Below are positions 58,173-64,000 of a DNA stretch of 64,000 nucleotides, one piece after another (position 1 is the first letter of the stretch; the number at the start of each line of letters is the position of its first letter). The DNA lies in contig NW_019774959.1 of the NCBI RefSeq assembly GCF_001039355.2, forward strand, positions 18,626-82,625, written 5' to 3'. The DNA comes from Lingula anatina. Its lineage: Eukaryota; Brachiopoda; Lingulata; Lingulida; Lingulidae. The notes beneath the pieces were generated by a model. That model saw only the letters and a program-made list of their open reading frames with translations, was not told the origin of the DNA and did not search any database. Made by a program: the position numbers and the translations under genes.

Positions 58173-59556
58173 ATGCATTTAAAGAGGCATTTACTCGAGA
58201 CATGCATAATAGTCTTAATAACTGTGTTCATAATGTTGGGATTTTACGTCAAAACAATCGCCCACAGTCGAGGACCTTCCTCCGCCTTTGAAATGAATGA
58301 AAGCAGTGCGGATACCGAGGTACTTCAAGATCTTTTCTCGGGAGAACTGGACGCACTGGATCCCAGGCTGCTACAGTTTGTGAGGCATAGGCTGCTCTAT
58401 AAACCTACTAGGAGGCCCCTGAAGCTTAGGAAACCCGATAAAATCCATTATTCCCAAAACGGCCAAAGTCCTCTGGTTGATAAATTTCTTCGCCAACGAC
58501 GAAACGGTTTCTTTGTGGAGGCAGGTGCATGGGATGGGGAGGAGAACAGCAACTCTTTATTTTTTGAAAAATCTCGCAACTGGACGGGAATGCTGATAGA
58601 ACCCGACCCCCTAAACTTTGAACAACTTGTCATGAAAAACAGGTAGGCCTACTGCCTATGGTTGCACAGGTAAACTATTACTATTTTCTATTATTGCACA
58701 TGTATATAAATTCCTCGGTAAGTGAGCTTGTCTCGGAATGTTATTCCTTGCAGATAAATTTTACAATAGGGAATTTTTTACGCCATGCCTTTTAACTAGT
58801 GATAACAGGTTTAATAACAGTAAGGGATTGCTTGGTTACCATAATATCTGACTTAACTTTCTTCCAAGCCAAATCCCAGGACAGCTCGCTTTTTAACCGT
58901 AATTTATTCGACTGGGATAAACTGTACCTGACCGTGCCCTTAGAGTTTTAGTTAAACATGTGTATCAGTGTCCGGTGTTTCTTTTCTCTAAAATATGCAA
59001 GGCTTTGACAACCTGAATTCCACAAACTTCTAAAAGACCAAAAATTAAGTCGAACTCATACCGGGGTAGAGGCAAATCTATGACTGAAGACTGAACCGTC
59101 AGTATATACTTTGTCTTTCAAGATGCGTATGCCAATCATTTCAGGAAGGCAATCGTGATCCAGACTTGCCTCACGGGTAAACCCATGTGGCTGGATTTCA
59201 CGTTGTCCAGAAGCCCAGATAGTGGGGCGATCAACCCAATAGATAACAGAATAAATGTTACAGGAAAGAGCAGGATACTTTGCCTACCGATCCAGACGCT
59301 TTTAAGCACCATTGGTCGGAAACACGTGGATTTCTTTTCCCTCGACATAGAAGGAGCAGAGCTGGATGTTCTCCAAGCTTTCCCGTGGGATAAAATAACG
59401 GTCGATATGTGGACGGTAGAAGTTCATGAACTCACAAAGAACTACCGTCAGGCTTTAAAAGATATCAGAGGGGTATTTCAGCGAACAGGAATGTATAAAG
59501 AAGTTCAACCTCTTGGACTAGATCTACTTTTTGTAAGACAAGACATACTCCTATAA
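58173..59556 (+). CDS. Star/FkbM-like type II membrane methyltransferase, copy 1
   Basis: Exons 58173-58642 and 59145-59556 join in phase (AG|G) into 293 aa. Residues 10-26 form a membrane segment after a short basic N-terminus, predicting a type II Golgi/ER protein. The FkbM-type methyltransferase region follows: motif I GFFVEAGAWDG at 112-122, then GMLIEPDP, and SLDIEGAE at 222-229. N-X-S/T sequons (N42, N136, N194) fit a lumenal location. FkbM enzymes O-methylate small molecules or sugars; animal relatives include Drosophila Star, so substrate and role are open. ATG follows a good acceptor (TTTTTGTAG, 3 nt upstream), suggesting a 5' UTR exon upstream. The gene is one of a near-identical tandem pair. 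Confidence 0.88.
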
Positions 59557-59882
59557 ACATGAGACGTATTTGTTTTGGATAATCAACTGCCCTAAAAAGA
59601 TTGCATTTTACCATTATAGGATTTTAAGTTAACAACCTAACTCGAAAGTAATTGGCGACTTTTAATAAAATCTCCAGGGTTGATGTGGAGATAGCAAAAC
59701 TTATAATAACTTAGATTTTGGTGATGGTCTATTGATTAATTAATGTCATTGGCAATTGAGTTGTCTTGGGGGAAGTCAACACTCTTTGTGTTATGCTCTA
59801 GTTATTTTTGGTTTTAAACAAAAGGTTTAGAAATCTATATTACAATGAAGGGTCTTCAACTCTCAAAATTTTGATACATGTA

Positions 59883-60273
59883 ATACCACCGTCACACTTA
59901 TTCGGAATCAGCAGGAATGAAGAAGAATGACCCTGAATGAAGAATTTTTAAAATTCGCACCACATTCGGGGAAAAATTCAAATTGACCTTAATTATTGTA
60001 AGAGTACCGTTGGAATACTCAGAATGCGCTTGAATTCGCCTGGAATGATGAGTGCACTTTCGACTTTATTAGCTCTCAAAAGCAGTTCGAATGTAGTTGG
60101 AAAACTAGGAATATTTATAATGCTGTAAGAAGGCAGTAAGAATATTTAGAATATACTTTGAACGGAGCACTAATGTAGTTCGATTGCTGGCAACATTAAT
60201 ATTTCAGTTCATCCGAGGCACATTCGAAACATTCTGGCGGGATATAAAATTCCCGTCACACTAGAGGCAAAAT
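59883..60273 (+). repeat. GAAT-rich repeated segment, unit 1
   Basis: A 390-bp stretch bounded by CCGTCACACT direct repeats and full of ggaat/gaatgt motifs, repeated at 63403-63791. Non-coding; possibly an older element. Confidence 0.45.
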
Positions 60274-60285
60274 AGCGTGAACCCC

Positions 60286-60356
60286 GACAGCAACATAGCG
60301 TGAACCCCCAGGGAGTTAGGTCGATCCAGATGGATCGATCTAAATCTGTGGGAATG
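60286..60356 (+). mobile_element. GATCGATC-type MITE, 3' fragment
   Basis: Only the right third is present, beginning gacagcaaca. It marks the junction of the two tandem FkbM units. Confidence 0.75.
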
Positions 60357-61494
60357 CAGCCTTATTCGTCAATGATGCCCAATGAAATCTGTCTGGGAGA
60401 ATTATGAATTTATGGTTCATACGTTTATCATACCGGTACCAACATAAATAATGTATATATGTATACATATTGAACAAATAGTACCGGCAAATACGGGGAT
60501 GACAAAAGCATTGCAACACGTGGATTTCAGAGCAAAATATGACTTTCCTTCATTTTTGTGCTGTGACATATTCTTTGGTTCCAAACCACCCAAACGAGCA
60601 TTCTTGCCTATACTTTGATTTTGGACCCATTTTGTCAAGAAGAACTGGAGCCATGAAAATATACGGATTTTGGAAACTTATTTCTAAACCATAAAACTAT
60701 TACATGAATTGTTAAAACAGTTTCAATTTGACCATAACTGAAGCTTTTGTAATAGTTTCAAATGTTCAATCAAATATTTGATGTCCATTTCGCAGCCTCT
60801 ATGCAAAACATTTCTGACTTTTAAAAATATCTAATTTTCTATATCTGCTACAAACAATTGGCAATTCAAAGCAAGAGTAAAAAAATTGACGGTTGGTTGC
60901 CAACAAAGGGATATTATTCACTGATTTCAAATAACAAAGAATTTTTACAGACAGGTCCAATCTCCACACCATATAAATGATTTAGTACTTATCGCGTCAT
61001 ATCAGTTGTTTAAAGTTATGTAGTTTGTATAATGACTTGAGGGGCATGTACATTCTCGACATCCTTTCAATGATACTAATGACGGAATTTCCCTCTCAGG
61101 GTTTTGATTTTATTAACAGAATTGCAGCTTACATATATCCCCCAAATAAGCTAGAAAGTGCATTTCCAAAAGGGTGAAAATGTATTTGTATCAACTTTTA
61201 TGTTGTCTTGGCTTGTAGGCCTTTACAGTAAGACTGAAGAAGCGATCTTTTACTTTTGTCAAGCCCTGTAGAAGATGTTTTGTGTGAGCTATATAGTGTT
61301 ACATAAAGATTATCCACAATGTTACACGTGAATTTAGAAACTGCGTTGTAAGTTTTCGCCTGACAGCGTGTACACAAGGCCCAGCTGTAAGTATTATTAA
61401 ATTTATTATCTGTTACAGTCCAGTTTCTATATGAAAGAATGAAAACTGACATTCACGCTGAACACTTACATAAACATATCGATGGTTGGAGTTT

Positions 61495-61617
61495 CTGTTC
61501 CTAATGGTGAGTTTTTACGTTAATGACATCGCCCACAAAGGTGGATCTTCCTCCATATTTGAAGTGAAGGCAAGCGGCAGTACGAGCTCCGAGGTTCTTC
61601 AAGATCTTTTCTCATAA
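61495..61617 (+). pseudogene. Relic of FkbM-like exon 1, upstream of copy 2
   Basis: Same relic as at 57988-58110, with the same terminal TAA after LQDLFS. Its presence in both tandem units shows that it predates the 3.5-kb duplication. Confidence 0.7.
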
Positions 61618-61689
61618 TAATTATTTATTTATTTATTTATTTATTTAATTATTATTTTATTATTATTATTATTTTTATTTTTGTAGAAA

Positions 61690-63072
61690 ATGCATTTAAA
61701 GAGGCATTTACTCCAGACATGCATAATAGTCTTAATAACTGTATTCATAATGTTGGGATTTTACGTCAAAACAATCGCCCACAGTGGTGGACCTTCCTCC
61801 GCCTTTGAAATGAATGAAAGCAGTGCGGATACCGAGGTACTTCAAGATCTTTTCTCGGGAGAACTGGACGCACTGGATCCCAGGCTGCTACAGTTTGTGA
61901 GGCATAGGCTGCTCTATAAACCTACTAGGAGGCCCCTGAAGCTTAGGAAACCCGATAAAATCCATTATTCCCAAAACGGCCAAAGTCCTCTGGTTGATAA
62001 ATTTCTTCGCCAACGACGAAACGGTTTCTTTGTGGAGGCAGGTGCATGGGATGGGGAGGAGAACAGCAACTCTTTATTTTTTGAAAAATCTCGCAACTGG
62101 ACGGGAATGCTGATAGAACCCGACCCCCTAAACTTTGAACAACTTGTCATGAAAAACAGGTAGGCCTACTGCCTATGGTTGCACAGGTAAACTATTACTA
62201 TTTTCTATTATTGCACATGTATATAAATTCCTCGGTAAGTGAGCTTGTCTCGGAATGTTATTCCTTGCAGATAAATTTTACAATAGGGAATTTTTTTACG
62301 CTATGCCTTTTAACTAGTGATAACAGGTTTAATAACAGTAAGGGATTGCTTGGTTACCATAATATCTGACTTAACTTTCTTCCGAGCCAAATCCCACGAC
62401 AGTTCGCTTTTTAACCGTAATTTATTCGACTGGGATAAACTGTACCTGACCGTGCAATTAGAGTTTTAGTGAAACATGTGTATCAGTGTCCGGTGTTTCT
62501 TTTCTCTAAAATATGCAAGGCTTTGACAACCTGAATTCCACAAACTTCTAAAAGACCAAAAATTAAGTCGAACTCATACCGGGGTAGAGGCAAATCTATG
62601 ACTGAAGACTGAACCGTCAGTATATACTGTCTTTCAAGATGCATATGCCAATCATTTCAGGAAGGCAATCGTGATCCAGACTTGCCTCACGGGTAAACCC
62701 TTGTGGCTGGATTTCACGTTGTCCAGAAGCCCAGATAGTGGGGCGATCAACCCAATAGATATCAGAATAAATGTTACAGGAAAGAGCAGGATACTTTGCC
62801 TACCGATCCAGACGCTTTTAAGCACCATTGGTCGGAAACACGTGGATTTCTTTTCCCTCGACATAGAGGGAGCAGAGCTGGAGGTTCTCCGAGCTTTCCC
62901 GTGGGATAAAATAACGGTCGATATGTGGACGGTAGAAGTTCATGAACTCACAAAGAACTACCGTCAGGCTTTAAAAGATATTAGAGGGGTATTTCAGCGA
63001 ACAGGAATGTATAAAGAAGTTCAACCACTTGGACTAGATCTACTTTTTGTAAGACAAGACATACCCCTATAA
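61690..63072 (+). CDS. Star/FkbM-like type II membrane methyltransferase, copy 2
   Basis: Exons 61690-62159 and 62661-63072; same structure and 293-aa length as copy 1. I count only a handful of replacements, e.g. E9Q, R33G, M171L, N191I and, near the end, ILL to IPL. Membrane segment, VEAGAWDG and SLDIEGAE motifs are all kept, so both copies could be functional. The surrounding 3.5 kb, including introns and flanks, is also nearly the same, so the duplication is recent. A broken exon-1 relic precedes it just as in copy 1. Function beyond membrane-anchored FkbM-family methyltransferase is not shown by the sequence. Confidence 0.88.
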
Positions 63073-63402
63073 ACATGAGACGTATTTTTTTTGGATAATC
63101 AACTGCCCTAAGAAGATTGCATTTTACAATTATAGGATTTTAAGTTAACAACCTAACTCGAAAGTAATTGGCGACTTTTAATAAAATCTCCAGGGTTGAT
63201 GTGGAGATAGCAAAACTTATAATAACTTAGATTTTGGTGATGGTCTATTGATTTATTAATGTCATTGGTAATTGAGTTGTCTTGGGGGAAGTCAACACTC
63301 TTTGTGTTATGCTCTAGTTATTTTTGGTTTTAAACAAAAGGTTTAGAAATCTATATTACAATGAAATGGGTCTTCAACTCTCAAAATTTTGATACATGTA
63401 AT

Positions 63403-63791
63403 ACCCCCGTCACACTTATTCGGAATCAGCAGGAATGAAGAAGAATGACCCTGAACGAAGAATTTTTAAAATTCGCACCACATTCGGGGAAAAATTCAAA
63501 TTGACCTTAATTATTGTAAGAGTACCGTTGGAATACTCAGAATGCGCTTGAATTCGCCTGGAATGATGAGTGCACTTTCGACTTTATTAGCTCTCAAAAG
63601 CAGTTCGAATGTAGTTGGAAAACTAGGAATATTTATAATGCTGTAAGAAGGCAGTAAGAATATTTAGAATATACTTTGAACGGAGCACTAGTGTAGTTCG
63701 ATTGCTGGCAACATTAATATTTCAGCTCATCCGAGGCACATTCGAAACATTCTGGCGGGATATAAAATTCCCGTCACACTAGAGGCAAAAT
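63403..63791 (+). repeat. GAAT-rich repeated segment, unit 2
   Basis: Second copy of 59883-60273, at the right end of tandem unit 2. Confidence 0.45.
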
Positions 63792-64000
63792 GATTAAGAG
63801 TGACGTCTGAAATACAATTCTTTGTGCATTCCTGGATATTCGAAAAAGTCACGTTGTAATAACCAGTCGGTGGTTATACACCTTTTTACAGTTACTCTTT
63901 CACCAGTAAGGCCACACTTTTTTAATTTTATGGATGACATCCTGCGCGCGCACCGATTTTCGTCCGTTCTCCAAAAAAAAAAAAAAAAAACACCCCCCCC

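Larger units (their letters stand above)
56792..60273. repeat. 3.5-kb tandem unit 1 with intact FkbM-like gene
   Basis: Begins inside an inverted-repeat element (gacagcaacatatcgtgaac) and ends at gaggcaaaat. Unit 2 repeats it almost base for base, with small indels. Confidence 0.85.
60286..63791. repeat. 3.5-kb tandem unit 2 with intact FkbM-like gene
   Basis: Second copy of the unit. It is separated from unit 1 by 12 bp (agcgtgaacccc) that also occur a few bases downstream inside the unit. Unique sequence resumes after 63791. Confidence 0.85.

Noticed and set aside
58448-58633. Minus-strand frame opposite FkbM exon 1 (also 61965-62150)
   Set aside because: Shadow of the coding strand; no splice or start support.

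Overview
The window is intron-rich eukaryotic DNA, AT-rich overall, with GT-AG introns and no operon structure. The genes and gene structures point to an invertebrate metazoan. The many short palindromic elements, the duplicated Star/FkbM-like genes and the haplotype-like repeated blocks would suit a cephalochordate such as amphioxus, or a lophotrochozoan, but the sequence alone does not settle the species.

Two genes are certain. SF3B6 (U2 snRNP branch-site protein p14) runs on the plus strand from 29435 to 33909 in four coding exons (126 aa). RPN2 (ribophorin II, an oligosaccharyltransferase subunit) runs on the minus strand from 45823 to 36578 in 17 coding exons; every splice phase closes and the product is 631 aa. 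The two genes are tail to tail. Head to head with SF3B6, on the minus strand, I assemble a small three-exon gene (26084 to 19340) whose 79-aa product is almost entirely one SH3 domain.

Left part (1-14 kb): mostly intergenic or intronic DNA with microsatellites and palindromic elements, plus minus-strand candidate exons that I cannot name: a two-exon 166-aa model at 4717-5966 and an exon at 1697-1925. At 14.07-14.87 kb lies a second copy of the SF3B6/SH3-gene head-to-head promoter, with both first exons but without the downstream exons nearby. Middle (15-29 kb): satellite-like arrays, a 0.96-kb duplication joined through a single N, short inverted-repeat elements, and a 2-kb palindrome-ended element with two further inverted-repeat elements nested inside it, sitting within the SF3B6/SH3 promoter interval.

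Right part (42.5-64 kb): successive duplications. The 5' half of RPN2 (exons 1-7), with an adjacent truncated Tc1/mariner copy and a decayed FkbM-methyltransferase exon, occurs twice (42.5-48.75 and 48.95-57 kb). A 3.5-kb unit carrying a complete two-exon Star/FkbM-like membrane methyltransferase gene then occurs twice in tandem (56.79-60.27 and 60.29-63.79 kb). Several duplicated blocks meet at isolated N bases or N gaps, and one contains a run of 764 T. Some of this duplication may therefore be an assembly (uncollapsed haplotype) effect. The FkbM tandem pair has an N-free junction with a 12-bp filler and looks real.
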